In this document: positions 1-8,954 of the stretch, piece by piece
Layout of the letters: every line of letters begins with the position of its first letter
How positions within the stretch are numbered: the stretch's first letter is position 1
DNA from: Tenacibaculum sp. 1_MG-2023
Lineage (GTDB): Bacteria > Bacteroidota > Bacteroidia > Flavobacteriales > Flavobacteriaceae
Reading direction: 5' to 3'
Assembly: GCF_030547425.1 (NCBI RefSeq)
Contig: NZ_JAUORH010000017.1
Coordinates: 1 to 64,000 of the forward strand
DNA: 64,000 nucleotides
Position numbers and translations under genes: made by a program
The notes under the pieces: model-generated
Told to the model about the DNA's origin: nothing
Seen by the model: the letters and a program-made list of their open reading frames with translations, nothing else
Database searches by the model: none

Positions 1-299
1 GTACTTCCTGCAATACTTCCCCCAACCGAAGTAGGATCTACGGTAATGGTTGCCGTAGCCGAAGTCGCTTCCGCACAGGCCCCACTTTGTACTACCGCAC
101 GGTATTGCGTGGTAGTTGTTAGGTTGGTAGCCGTTAAAGTAGTAGTGGTATTGGCGATATCGGTATCGGTGGTAAAGTTATCGGTAGAACTCTCCCAGCG
201 GATGATATTTCCTGTCTGTCCACTTACTGTCAGTGTGGTTGAGTTGGTTCCGGTACACACATTGGTACTTCCTGCAATACTTCCCCCAACCGAAGTAGG
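1..299 (-). repeat. start of near-identical 264-bp tandem repeats in the adhesin gene
   Basis: The 35 bases at 1-35 recur exactly at 265-299, giving a 264-bp (88-codon) period. One full unit (36-299) and the edge of the next are visible, and the array presumably continues to the left. The unit is clearly richer in G and C than the rest of the gene, and its translation is one Ig-like domain. The neighbouring domain at 300-450 is diverged, so the homogenised array begins at 299. Confidence 0.85.
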
Positions 300-3200
300 T
301 ATAATTGTAAGAGATACTTCATCCGAAGTTAAAGTCTGACAGGTATTAAGTGTACTGGTTACTACTAATCTATATTTATTAGTAGAAGCTGTTACTGGCG
401 GGTTGGTTAAGGTTAATGCAGGAGTAGTTGTGTTACTATATATTCCTCCATTAGAAATATTATTCCAAGCTCCAACACCTGAAATTTGTTCTTGCCATTG
501 ATATACTAATCCTGTTGTAGTACTTGTACTACCACTATAATCAGGTGTGGTGGATGGCGCACTTCCTGTGTAACTAGTTGTACTTAAAGAGCTTGCTGTA
601 GCTGTAAAAGTAACATTACTTCCTGAACATATAGTACTACTACTTGGTTGTGTGTCTATTTGTATTTGGGTAGCAATTATTTCATTACCTGTGGTTTCTT
701 GTCCTTGATCACTTCCTATATCTGCTGCTCCAGAAGCATTAACAAGGTTAGGAACCCCATTACTATCTATGCCTCCTTGCCCCGCTATATCTATTCTTCC
801 ATTCCCGTCTAATTGACCCGAAGTAGCATTTTCACTTGCTTCTATTGCATCAAAACATCCATCATTATCACTATCTAAGTCTAAATGATTTGGTATTCCA
901 TCATTATCAGAATCTAAAAAACCACCACAAATTAAAGCTAAGTTAATAGGAGATTTTGTGTTTCCAGATTTTAGATCAAGTTTTAAAGATGTTGTGGTTG
1001 TTTTAACTTCCCAAGCTTCAGATGCTGAAATAGCACCTAAAGCATCAAAGTTCAAAACGCCACCAGAGTTAGAGTTAATAGTTAAATCACTATCTGGATC
1101 AGCTACTGTAAATTCTCCAGTTGAAGTTAATTCCCAAGTATCTCCTGAATCAAAATTTCCAGTTATACCAACTTCATGTTTTAAGGAAACTGTTACTGGG
1201 GATGAAAAAGTAAAAGTTGCTGTTCCTCCTTGAGTAATTAAGATATCTCCATTAGCATTACCTTGGTCTACTGTACCAGTTGTAGTAATTATTACATCTA
1301 TTATTTTTTCTGTATCTTGATCATAATAAGTACCAGAGGTTAAGGTAGTTCCAATTCCTGTTAAATCTAATGGAGTTCCTGCACAAGCTAATGATTCTTC
1401 TGTGTCTAATATTCCATCATTATCATCATCTAAATCTAGCCTATCGGCTATTCCATCACCATCAGGGTCTGTTCCTGATCCATTAATAGTAATTACTAAA
1501 TTGGCTGTATCAGAAGACACTCCATCAGAAATTTCATAAAAAAATGTATCTGTTAATGTTTGACCTACGAGTAAACCTGCTACTGCGGGGTTTGAAGTGT
1601 CAACAATATATTCATAGTCTCCATCTGAATTCATAACAATTGTACCGTAGGTTCCAGGATATGAAGTGTTAAGGTTAGCAGCATTGAGATTAGCTAATGA
1701 TGTACCAAGTCTAATAGTAGTAACAGAACCAGAGCCTTGCCAGTAAATATCTGAAACACCAGCAATTTGCCCAAGAGGGTCAGAATCTGTAACATTAGGT
1801 CCATAATTATAACTTAATCTTAACTGATTAATTGGTTGTTCAAAAAATACATTAATATTTCCTGTAGCGTCACTAGGTATTGCACTACCTATCCCATAAA
1901 AAGTATTTCCTCCTGCATCGATTATTCCTCCAGTAGTGACATATTTGTATGAGGCATTTACTCCATTTAATGTTCCTTCAATTTTCATTTGATCTTGCCA
2001 TGAACTTCCCTGAGAAAAATCGATATCTGTTAATAAAAATCCTAAATTGAATACTGGTTGATCAAAGTCTATGACTAAAACAGTGTCGTCAGTGGGATTA
2101 GTTGTACCATCTATATTATATAATAAATAACCAGTATGGCCTCCGTTGGTAGTATAGTCTACCGATTGATTAAAAGATGTACCAAATCCACCAGGGTCTA
2201 AGGTTGTAAATGAGAGACCTACACCATCTACAGTTTTAGATTTTCCATCGACGGTTTCTCCACTTGTAAAATTACTTTCCCAAAACAATGTTGATAAACC
2301 TCTGTCTACAGTATCAGAACCTCCTGTACCTGGGTCTATAATTACATTTCCTGTGGCACTTGCATCAATAAAAGCAGTTAGAGAGTCGGTATTGTCAATA
2401 GCGTCAGGAGCTTCATCTACACCATTAATTGTTATGGTTAATATACCATAATCTTTTATACCAATGGCATCAGCTACAGTATAAGAAATAATATCATCTA
2501 AACTCTCTCCGTTTCTTAAACCTGTAACAGAGGCATTTGTTTCATCTACATCATAAGTATAAGTACCATTAGCTTGTATTGTAATGTCTCCATATAAAGT
2601 AGTATAAGTGTTGTTAACAGCTGAAGGATAGACATCTACTTCTGTTACCGATATGGCGGTAGAGCCAGAATCGTTCGTTAAAACATTGCCCGTGATTGTC
2701 CCAGTTGAGTTTGCTGATATACTATTAGTTTCATCAACAACTGTTGGAGGAGTAGTGTAAATTCGTATAATGGTTTGTGCTGTAGTAGAATCTCCATTTG
2801 TGTCAAAGATGGTAATATCCATTGTGCGTACTCCATCCGTATATGGACTCTGCAGATCTCCATAAAACAAGGTGGATAAAAACGTTTCAAATTCAAAATT
2901 AGAGATTGGGTTCCCAGAGGTTTCTATAATGCTAAATGTTGTGTTTGTTAGTTGAGTTATCTGTATTGTAGAGCCTCCAATGGTATAAGTAAATGGTCCA
3001 GAAACAGGTATTTGTAACCATAATAAGTCAAAACCACCACCGTTATTAATAGCTAGCAATTCACCAAAAGGAAAATCAACAACGCCTGAAAAATTTATAG
3101 TTGCACTTAAAACCCCTGCATCTGTTGTGACTTGTGGATTTACTGTTAAAGGGAATACATTAGAAGTTGTTGGTTGTAGCTGAAAATCATAGTTGTTTCC

Positions 3201-3521
3201 AGAGGTTATGTTATTTAGGTCTAAAGTAGGAGCGGCCATCATCATGTTAAAAGAAGAAGAGGAAAATCTTTGCCTTGTTCTACTTTTATTGACTTTAGGT
3301 GTTTTTCCTGTCAACAAAGAACTAGTTATGGAGCTAAGAGGGTTATTGGAAGAACTTAGCTTCGTATCTTGTATTGGTTTGTAAGACAAAACTTTGTTAA
3401 GGTTGCCTTTTTTTAGGTTTTCTTTTACAAATACTTGACCATTAATAGTTAAAGTAAATGTTAATAAAATTACATATAGTATGCTTTTATATATATTATA
3501 GTGAGGGAGCTTATTTTTCAT
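1..3521 (-). CDS. giant secreted adhesin-like protein, N-terminal part (runs off left edge)
   Basis: The frame is open from an ATG at 3521 to the window edge (about 1173 codons), so the C-terminus is missing. An N-terminal signal sequence ends near INGQ. Next come a beta-rich region and a cadherin/VCBS-like module with the phrase GNVLTNDSG (around 2400-2700). Two thrombospondin-type-3-like calcium-binding stretches follow (DPDGDGIADRLDLDDDNDG near 1410-1480, DSDNDGIPNHLDLDSDNDG near 850-925). Towards the left edge are Ig-like repeats of the kind seen in Flavobacteria surface proteins (CTGTNSTTLTVSG, RWESS, QYRAVVQSG). Proteins of this architecture are normally exported by the type IX system; the C-terminal sorting signal would lie outside the window. 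The role is probably adhesion or surface display. Function is inferred from architecture only. Confidence 0.85.
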   Translation of the reverse strand, partial: MKNKLPHYNIYKSILYVILLTFTLTINGQVFVKENLKKGNLNKVLSYKPIQDTKLSSSNNPLSSITSSLLTGKTPKVNKSRTRQRFSSSSFNMMMAAPTLDLNNITSGNNYDFQLQPTTSNVFPLTVNPQVTTDAGVLSATINFSGVVDFPFGELLAINNGGGFDLLWLQIPVSGPFTYTIGGSTIQITQLTNTTFSIIETSGNPISNFEFETFLSTLFYGDLQSPYTDGVRTMDITIFDTNGDSTTAQTIIRIYTTPPTVVDETNSISANSTGTITGNVLTNDSGSTAISVTEVDVYPSAVNNTYTTLYGDITIQANGTYTYDVDETNASVTGLRNGESLDDIISYTVADAIGIKDYGILTITINGVDEAPDAIDNTDSLTAFIDASATGNVIIDPGTGGSDTVDRGLSTLFWESNFTSGETVDGKSKTVDGVGLSFTTLDPGGFGTSFNQSVDYTTNGGHTGYLLYNIDGTTNPTDDTVLVIDFDQPVFNLGFLLTDIDFSQGSSWQDQMKIEGTLNGVNASYKYVTTGGIIDAGGNTFYGIGSAIPSDATGNINVFFEQPINQLRLSYNYGPNVTDSDPLGQIAGVSDIYWQGSGSVTTIRLGTSLANLNAANLNTSYPGTYGTIVMNSDGDYEYIVDTSNPAVAGLLVGQTLTDTFFYEISDGVSSDTANLVITINGSGTDPDGDGIADRLDLDDDNDGILDTEESLACAGTPLDLTGIGTTLTSGTYYDQDTEKIIDVIITTTGTVDQGNANGDILITQGGTATFTFSSPVTVSLKHEVGITGNFDSGDTWELTSTGEFTVADPDSDLTINSNSGGVLNFDALGAISASEAWEVKTTTTSLKLDLKSGNTKSPINLALICGGFLDSDNDGIPNHLDLDSDNDGCFDAIEASENATSGQLDGNGRIDIAGQGGIDSNGVPNLVNASGAADIGSDQGQETTGNEIIATQIQIDTQPSSSTICSGSNVTFTATASSLSTTSYTGSAPSTTPDYSGSTSTTTGLVYQWQEQISGVGAWNNISNGGIYSNTTTPALTLTNPPVTASTNKYRLVVTSTLNTCQTLTSDEVSLTIIPTSVGGSIAGSTNVCTGTNSTTLTVSGQTGNIIRWESSTDNFTTDTDIANTTTTLTATNLTTTTQYRAVVQSGACAEATSATATITVDPTSVGGSIAGS

Positions 3522-4505
3522 ATAAAGCTAATTTTTATTTAAAATAGAGTATGATACAAATAAAGAGTATGGTAAACCATATTAACCATATTGATGGTGT
3601 GAATTATGTGTAAATTGGCTACAAAAACTATATAAAAATATATTAGAGTGTTTTTATAGTTAGTTAATTGTGGTTCGTAATTACGTGAAATTTGTATGGA
3701 TATATTTTAGAGTAAATCCCATAAACTGTTTTGAAAGGATTGAAAAAACTCATTAAATATATTTTGTGTTTTTTTGAGAGTTTAGTAACTACCTCTTTTT
3801 TAAAAGTAGAGGTTTGAGTTTTACATAGAAGAATGCTAAAACCTAACGTAAACCTTACGTTAAACTTTTGAAAATAAAAGTGTTTCATGCTGGGAGACTT
3901 GGGTTTAGTTTATACTTATAATACTGTTATTTTATCTATAATTTCATTTAATGAGACAATTTAAGGGGGTAATTGCTAAAAAAAATATTTTTAAAAATAT
4001 AGTATAAATATATGAAAAATATTTTAACATTTTTTTATGTTTTTTTAATTTTTTCTTATATGAGATTTGTTTATTGATAAAAAAGGATAGGGTATAAGGA
4101 TAAAATGTTAATTGTTCTTATACAAGGGTGAAACATGTTGTTTTTATGAGTATAATAAAGATTTTCTAAGCGTTTATTATTTATAACCCTATTCATGGCA
4201 GTTGGTAGTATTTCGTTTACTGAAGTCTATGGTCTAGTAAAAGGCGGACTAATATTTACTTTTGAGGGATGCTTTTACTATTATCACTGTAGAGATTATG
4301 TGAGCATATAACCTTATAGATAAAGAATGAAACGTAAGCTAAAGACGTTATTAAATAATCATGAAAAAGTAAGGAAGTTTATTACATATGGTGTTAAAAA
4401 TACATGTGCTTAATTGTTAATGTTAAACTTTTTTTAATCTTTTGTGTTTTAGCTAATAAAGGCATTACATTTACAGATTGAAGATAATGCAACTAAATAA
4501 AAACA
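3522..4505. other. 984-bp intergenic stretch without a convincing gene
   Basis: This is very AT-rich. A reverse open frame of 74 codons at 3664-3888 has no recognisable features and I do not call it. A 38-codon forward frame starting at ATG 4195 (stop ends 4311) contains a 9-bp inverted repeat, TAGTAAAAG at 4235-4243 against CTTTTACTA at 4272-4280, that could form an RNA hairpin. No tRNA or known RNA motif was recognised. The stretch separates the reverse adhesin gene from the forward dsbD pair, so it should hold both promoters. Confidence 0.5.
3557..3598 (-). promoter_or_regulatory. putative adhesin promoter with ATGGT/ACCAT cluster
   Basis: On the minus strand TTTATTTG (3564-3557) matches the Bacteroidota -7 consensus TAnnTTTG except at one base, about 35 bp before the adhesin ATG. 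Just upstream are four copies of one pentamer: ATGGT 3569-3573, ACCAT 3576-3580, ACCAT 3585-3589, ATGGT 3594-3598. The spacing suggests an operator over the -20 to -45 region. No regulator can be named. Confidence 0.35.
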
Positions 4506-4952
4506 ATGAGAAAATTATTTTTAATCCTATTACTAGCTATTGGTAGTGTTACATTTGCTCAAGTTCATGAGCCAGTAAAATGGAGTACTTCAGTAAAAAA
4601 AATATCCGATAAAGAGGCTGAGTTAGTAGCAACAGCTACAATTCAAAAAGATTGGCATTTATATTCGCAAAATATTCCAAAAGGCGGGCCAATTCCAACG
4701 CTGTTCACTTTTGAAGGAGATACTCGATATCTAAAAAAAGGAAATACTAAAGAGGAAGAAGGACACGTTGTGGATGATCCAATTTTTGAAATGAAAATTA
4801 AATATTTTGACACTAAAGCAACCTTTACTCAAAAAATTCGTTTAAAAACTACAGAAAAACTTACTGTTAAAGGGACGGTAGAATATATGGTATGTACAGG
4901 AATGAACTGTTTACCACCAAAAGAAGTAGAGTTGACTTTCAACGTAAATTAA
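4506..4952 (+). CDS. stand-alone DsbD N-terminal-domain periplasmic protein
   Basis: 148 residues with an export signal (MRKLFLILLLAIGSVTFAQ) and then a single domain matching the N-terminal periplasmic domain of DsbD. It carries the redox pair in the motif CTGMNCLPPKEVEL (C130, C135). It resembles residues 20-152 of the DsbD encoded 15 bp downstream: both share the DWHLY, GGPIPT and CLPPKEV phrases, so the two look like a tandem duplication. Known DsbD N-domains relay electrons from the membrane domain to periplasmic thiol proteins. This one could be an extra electron acceptor for the same membrane domain. The family call is secure; the role is inferred. Confidence 0.85.
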   Translation: MRKLFLILLLAIGSVTFAQVHEPVKWSTSVKKISDKEAELVATATIQKDWHLYSQNIPKGGPIPTLFTFEGDTRYLKKGNTKEEEGHVVDDPIFEMKIKYFDTKATFTQKIRLKTTEKLTVKGTVEYMVCTGMNCLPPKEVELTFNVN

Positions 4953-4967
4953 TCTCCTTACCTCAAC

Positions 4968-6971
4968 ATGATGAAAAAAATATTAGCATTTTTGCTTTGT
5001 TTTACCATTGGATTTTCGGCAATGAGCCAAATTCATAATCCAATAGAGTGGAAAACGAGTGTAGAGAAAGTTTCAAAAACAACATATAACTTAGTAAGTA
5101 CAGCAACGATTCAGGGAGATTGGCATTTGTATGCTCAAGAAGTCCCGAGTGGTGGTCCAATTCCAACAACTTTTACGTATGATGATGAAGGAGGGAAAAT
5201 TAAAATTGTAGGAAACACTTTAGAACCAGAAGGAAAAATTAAATTTACAACACTTTTTGGTGAAGAAGGAATGAATATTAAATCCTTTGCTAACAAAGCG
5301 GTTTTTAAGCAAAAAATAGAATTGGTTGATGCTAGCATAACTCAACTAAATGCTTTTGTAGAGTTTATTGCTTGTACAGACGAAATGTGTTTACCTCCAA
5401 AAGAAGTAGACTTAGCATTTGATTTATCTAAAGCCATAGCTGTTAAAAATTCTACAGATGAAACAAAAGACACAAAGACAACAACAGAAGTAGCAACTTC
5501 AAAAGATTTTAAAAAAGAAGAAAAGAAAGGCCTTTTAGGAATTTTCTTTATAGCTTTTTTATCAGGGTTTGCAGCGCTATTAACTCCGTGTGTATTCCCA
5601 ATGATACCGATGACGGTAAGTTTTTTTACGAAACAAAGTAAAAGTAAATCACAAGGAATAAGAAATGCGGTTATCTATGGATTGTGTATTGTTGTCATCT
5701 ATGTGTTGTTAGGGTCAGTAGTAACTGCAGCCTTTGGAGCAGATGCTCTAAATGCACTATCAACGAATGTATGGTTTAATATAATCTTCTTTTTAATCTT
5801 GGTGATTTTCGCAGTATCTTTCTTAGGTGCTTTTGAAATTACGTTACCTAGTTCATGGGCAACTAAAGTAGATTCGCAAGCAGATAAAGGAGGTTTAGTG
5901 GGAATCTTTTTCATGGCTTTGGCTTTAGCAATTGTTTCTTTTTCATGTACAGGGCCTATTGTAGGAACTTTGTTAGTGGAAGCAGCTTCAAAAGGAGGAG
6001 TAGCTCCTATTGTAGGAATGTTAGGGTTCTCTTCGGCTATTGCTTTACCATTTGCGTTATTTGCAGCCTTCCCAGGGTGGTTAAATTCTTTACCAAAATC
6101 AGGAGGGTGGTTAAACACCGTAAAAGTGGTACTAGGATTTTTAGAACTAGCATTGGCATTTAAATTTTTATCAAATGCAGATTTAGTATTGCAATTACAC
6201 TTGTTAGAAAGAGAAGTATTTATTGCTATTTGGATTGCTATTTTTGGAGCGTTAGCATTTTATTTATTCGGAAAAATACAATTACCACACGATAGCCCAA
6301 TCAGTCATATATCTGTAGGAAGATTAAGTTTAGGGTTAATAGTGTTATCATTTACTATATATATGGTTCCAGGATTATGGGGCGCACCATTAAACTTAAT
6401 AAGTGCTTTTCCACCGCCACAACATTATAGTGAATCACCTTACGGAGTTGGGTTTACAAAACAAGCAGTTGTAAGTTCGGGAAGTCAAGAAAATGGGCAT
6501 GAGAATTTACCAGAGGGAGCACATTTAATGCCTCCTCACGATATTATGTCGTTTCATGATTATGATAAAGGATTGGCCTATGCTAAAAAAGTAGGAAAAC
6601 CAGTACTGTTAGATTTTACAGGTCATGCTTGTGTAAACTGTAGAAAAATGGAACAAAATGTTTGGGTAAAACCAAAAGTTTTAGACGTGTTAAAAAACAA
6701 AGTGATCTTAATTTCTTTATATGTGGATGATAAACGACCATTAGAAGAAGATGAAGTGGTTGAATCTAAGTTAAACCCAGGTAAGAAATTAAAGTATATT
6801 GGTCAAAAATGGAGTGAAATGCAAACAATAAAGTACAAAGCAAACTCACAACCATTTTATGTGTTAATGAACCATGATGAATCAAATATAATTGATCCGA
6901 TAGCTTATACGCCAGATGTAGATGAATACTATAATTGGCTTGAGAATGGGGTTGTTAATTTTAAAAAATAA
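4968..6971 (+). CDS. dsbD: thiol:disulfide interchange protein DsbD
   Basis: 667 residues with the three-part architecture of DsbD. After a signal peptide, residues 21-152 form the N-domain with C136/C141. Next is a charged linker (about 155-188) and a multi-pass membrane region (about 190-470) with the two buried redox cysteines in [10 protein letters not shown] (C208) and [10 protein letters not shown]-terminal thioredoxin-like domain has the CVNC motif in [11 protein letters not shown]. DsbD passes electrons from cytoplasmic thioredoxin across the inner membrane to periplasmic disulfides, serving cytochrome c maturation and disulfide isomerisation. It is the second gene of a two-gene operon closed by the terminator at 6992. 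The ATG at 4968 is followed immediately by a second ATG at 4971, so the start could be one codon later. Confidence 0.95.
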   Translation: MMKKILAFLLCFTIGFSAMSQIHNPIEWKTSVEKVSKTTYNLVSTATIQGDWHLYAQEVPSGGPIPTTFTYDDEGGKIKIVGNTLEPEGKIKFTTLFGEEGMNIKSFANKAVFKQKIELVDASITQLNAFVEFIACTDEMCLPPKEVDLAFDLSKAIAVKNSTDETKDTKTTTEVATSKDFKKEEKKGLLGIFFIAFLSGFAALLTPCVFPMIPMTVSFFTKQSKSKSQGIRNAVIYGLCIVVIYVLLGSVVTAAFGADALNALSTNVWFNIIFFLILVIFAVSFLGAFEITLPSSWATKVDSQADKGGLVGIFFMALALAIVSFSCTGPIVGTLLVEAASKGGVAPIVGMLGFSSAIALPFALFAAFPGWLNSLPKSGGWLNTVKVVLGFLELALAFKFLSNADLVLQLHLLEREVFIAIWIAIFGALAFYLFGKIQLPHDSPISHISVGRLSLGLIVLSFTIYMVPGLWGAPLNLISAFPPPQHYSESPYGVGFTKQAVVSSGSQENGHENLPEGAHLMPPHDIMSFHDYDKGLAYAKKVGKPVLLDFTGHACVNCRKMEQNVWVKPKVLDVLKNKVILISLYVDDKRPLEEDEVVESKLNPGKKLKYIGQKWSEMQTIKYKANSQPFYVLMNHDESNIIDPIAYTPDVDEYYNWLENGVVNFKK

Positions 6972-6991
6972 TTAAAAATTACCATATAAAT

Positions 6992-7026
6992 AAAAAGCAC
7001 TTTAGATTAATCTAAAGTGCTTTTTT
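6992..7026 (+). terminator. intrinsic terminator after dsbD
   Basis: A perfect palindromic stem AAAAGCACTTTAGA / TCTAAAGTGCTTTT is followed by a T run, 20 bp after the dsbD stop. Confidence 0.9.
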
Positions 7027-7089
7027 ATTGAAGTAAGTTTTGTCAAAGTTATATAAAATAATGTAAGAGGTTCTTTTACAGTAGCTGTT

Positions 7090-7119
7090 TTGAAATTATC
7101 TATAAAATTCGTACCTTTG
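7090..7119 (+). promoter_or_regulatory. Bacteroidota-type promoter (-33 TTG, -7 TACCTTTG)
   Basis: TTG at 7090-7092, a 19-bp spacer, then TACCTTTG at 7112-7119: a full match to the Bacteroidota consensus TTG-N17-23-TAnnTTTG. Expected transcription start is near 7125. Confidence 0.7.
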
Positions 7120-7125
7120 TATGAT

Positions 7126-7227
7126 ATGGTAGATACTACACACGAGAAAAAAAATCAACGAGTTTTTACATTCAACTACCTTGTGTTCCGTAATCAATCG
7201 GACAAATTTATCCCACCAGGGTTCTAA
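7126..7227 (+). CDS. possible 33-residue leaderless small protein or leader peptide
   Basis: An ATG lies 7 bases after the -7 element, at about the predicted transcription start, and opens a 33-codon frame ending PPGF-stop. If used, the message would be leaderless. The composition (VFTFNYLVFRNQSDKF) is aromatic and basic and looks like neither a signal peptide nor a membrane segment. I do not recognise the product. It could be a real small protein, a leader peptide for the downstream cluster, or chance. Confidence 0.3.
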   Translation: MVDTTHEKKNQRVFTFNYLVFRNQSDKFIPPGF

Positions 7228-7508
7228 ATTTAATTTAATAGCTTCTCTTTTTTGTGAGAAGACTCTCTAATATATAAAACACTTTGTAGAGCTATTTACC
7301 AATTAAAATAGATTTATAAAATGTTTTTTTTGACCTTACGAATATCGATTTTAGATAATCGTACACTTTTCGAAAAAAGTATTCTGCATTAAAAAACAAA
7401 CACTAAATAAAATAGGTTTTGTACTTACTGCTATTTAAGTTTCAATAGAAAATAACTAAAGAAGCTTATAATTATTACATACCTATTCTTTTTTATAAAA
7501 TAAAAATT

Positions 7509-7946
7509 ATGACAATAAAAACTTACGATGCATTTAATCGTATAACCCCCTTAGAAATAGAAAGAGTAACCAACTTTTTATACAAACACCTTGAAAAATA
7601 TGGAGATGAAAAAACAGCAATTCGTAAAGCAATAGACTATGCTGCTAAGGAGCGAACAGGACTAGGAGGATATGTTTTTACAATAGAAGATAAAGATGAT
7701 ATTGTGGGAGCAGTTATAATAAATAAGACAGGAATGGATGAATATATTCCAGAAAATATTTTAGTGTATATAGCAACTCACAATGAGTATAGAGGAAAAG
7801 GCATTGGAAGGAAAATAATGACACACGCTATTGAAAATTGTAAAGGAGATATTGCTCTACATGTTGAAAAAGATAATCCAGCTAAGTTTTTGTACGAAAA
7901 GCTAGGGTTTACTACTCCGTATTTAGAAATGAGACTAAAGAGATAA
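7509..7946 (+). CDS. GNAT-family N-acetyltransferase
   Basis: 145 residues with the acetyl-CoA-binding motif [11 protein letters not shown] (residues 94-104) and the late FLYEKLGF motif, the standard single GNAT domain. These enzymes transfer an acetyl group from acetyl-CoA to an amine; the substrate cannot be read from sequence. Its stop is one base from the ATG of the sigma factor gene, so the two are cotranscribed. The amidohydrolase and two racemases downstream suggest that an amino acid is a plausible substrate, which is inference. Confidence 0.85.
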   Translation: MTIKTYDAFNRITPLEIERVTNFLYKHLEKYGDEKTAIRKAIDYAAKERTGLGGYVFTIEDKDDIVGAVIINKTGMDEYIPENILVYIATHNEYRGKGIGRKIMTHAIENCKGDIALHVEKDNPAKFLYEKLGFTTPYLEMRLKR

Positions 7947-7947
7947 T

Positions 7948-8811
7948 ATGAGACAGTTAAAAATAATAAAACAAGTTACCAATAGAGAGTCAAAATCTAT
8001 AGAGAAGTACTTACAAGAAATTGGTAAGATTGATTTGATTACTGCAGATGAAGAGGTTGAATTAGCTCAAAAAATCAAAGCAGGAGACCAACGAGCATTA
8101 GAAACTTTGGTAAATGCAAACTTACGTTTTGTTGTATCGGTAGCAAAGCAATATCAAAATCAAGGGTTACGACTTTCTGATTTAATTAATGAAGGGAATA
8201 TAGGTTTGGTAAAAGCAGCAAGACGTTTTGATGAAACACGTGGATTTAAGTTTATATCGTATGCAGTTTGGTGGATACGTCAGTCTATTTTACAGGCTTT
8301 AGCAGAACAATCTCGTGTAGTTCGTTTGCCATTGAATAAAATAGGAAGTATTAGTAAAATTAACAAGGCAGTTTCTAAGTTAGAGCAAAGCAATGAACGC
8401 ATGCCTACACCAGAAGAAATTGCGAAAGTTCTAGAGATGACAGTTTCTGATGTAAAACAGTCTATGAAAAACTCAGGAAGGCATATTTCTATGGATGCGC
8501 CTTTAAAAGAAGGAGAAACATCAAATTTATATGATGTTATGAGAGCTTCAGAAGCGCCTAAGCCAGACAAAGACTTAATACAAGAGTCATTACGATTAGA
8601 AATTAGTAGAAGTTTAGAAACGCTTTCACCAAGAGAATCGGACATTATAAAATTATTTTATGGTCTAGGAAACTACCGACCTATGAGCTTAACTGAAATA
8701 GGAGAAACTTTTGATTTAACAAGAGAGCGAGTGCGTCAAATTAAAGAAAAAGGAATTAGAAGATTGAAACAAAGATCAAGAACTAAAGTATTACAAACTT
8801 ATTTAGGTTAG
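7948..8811 (+). CDS. RpoD-type (group 1/2) RNA polymerase sigma factor, probably a second copy
   Basis: 287 residues, the usual length of the Bacteroidota primary sigma factor, with the same N-terminus (MRQLKI..QVTNRE), region 2 ([20 protein letters not shown]) and region 4.2 helix-turn-helix ([21 protein letters not shown]). Several positions differ from the flavobacterial housekeeping RpoD as I remember it: [13 protein letters not shown] in region 4, [10 protein letters not shown] in the linker, [15 protein letters not shown] in region 2. Together with its place behind an acetyltransferase gene, this suggests a paralogue rather than the housekeeping copy. Promoter preference should resemble that of RpoD. 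If this genome has no other rpoD, this gene is the primary sigma factor. Confidence 0.8.
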   Translation: MRQLKIIKQVTNRESKSIEKYLQEIGKIDLITADEEVELAQKIKAGDQRALETLVNANLRFVVSVAKQYQNQGLRLSDLINEGNIGLVKAARRFDETRGFKFISYAVWWIRQSILQALAEQSRVVRLPLNKIGSISKINKAVSKLEQSNERMPTPEEIAKVLEMTVSDVKQSMKNSGRHISMDAPLKEGETSNLYDVMRASEAPKPDKDLIQESLRLEISRSLETLSPRESDIIKLFYGLGNYRPMSLTEIGETFDLTRERVRQIKEKGIRRLKQRSRTKVLQTYLG

Positions 8812-8954
8812 TTTCAGTTTTATACAATTAACTCAAAATATGAGTTAGTGGTAATTAAAAAAAAGAATACACAAAACCATCTGTAAGCTAGAAGGGAGTA
8901 ATTAAAAAAGGCTCAATACAAAGAGCAATTTTTAGTAGAGAAGGAAAATAAGAT

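Larger units (their letters stand above)
7027..7508. other. 482-bp leader region upstream of the acetyltransferase-sigma cluster
   Basis: It holds a well-formed promoter (7090-7119) and a 33-codon open frame starting exactly where transcription should start (7126-7227). About 280 bp of AT-rich sequence follows with short inverted repeats, for example CTTCTC/GAGAAG near 7244-7262. If transcription from 7090-7119 reads into the acetyltransferase gene, its mRNA has a leader of almost 400 nt. No known riboswitch was recognised. Confidence 0.5.

Noticed and set aside
1..3521. Repeats in the adhesin gene as a CRISPR-like array
   Set aside because: The repeats are 264 bp, in frame and translate to Ig-like domains.
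3664..3888. Reverse open frame of 74 codons in the gap before dsbD
   Set aside because: Very AT-rich, Lys/Phe-rich translation with no signal peptide, domain or promoter; probably chance.
3522..4505. tRNA or known structured RNA in the long gap
   Set aside because: No acceptor-stem or T-loop pattern was found on either strand.
5699..6118. Reverse open frame of 139 codons inside dsbD
   Set aside because: It lies opposite the conserved membrane domain of DsbD and has no family features; it reflects the codon pattern of the real gene.
8280..8645. Reverse open frame of 121 codons inside the sigma factor gene
   Set aside because: Antisense to conserved sigma regions 2-4; no recognisable product.
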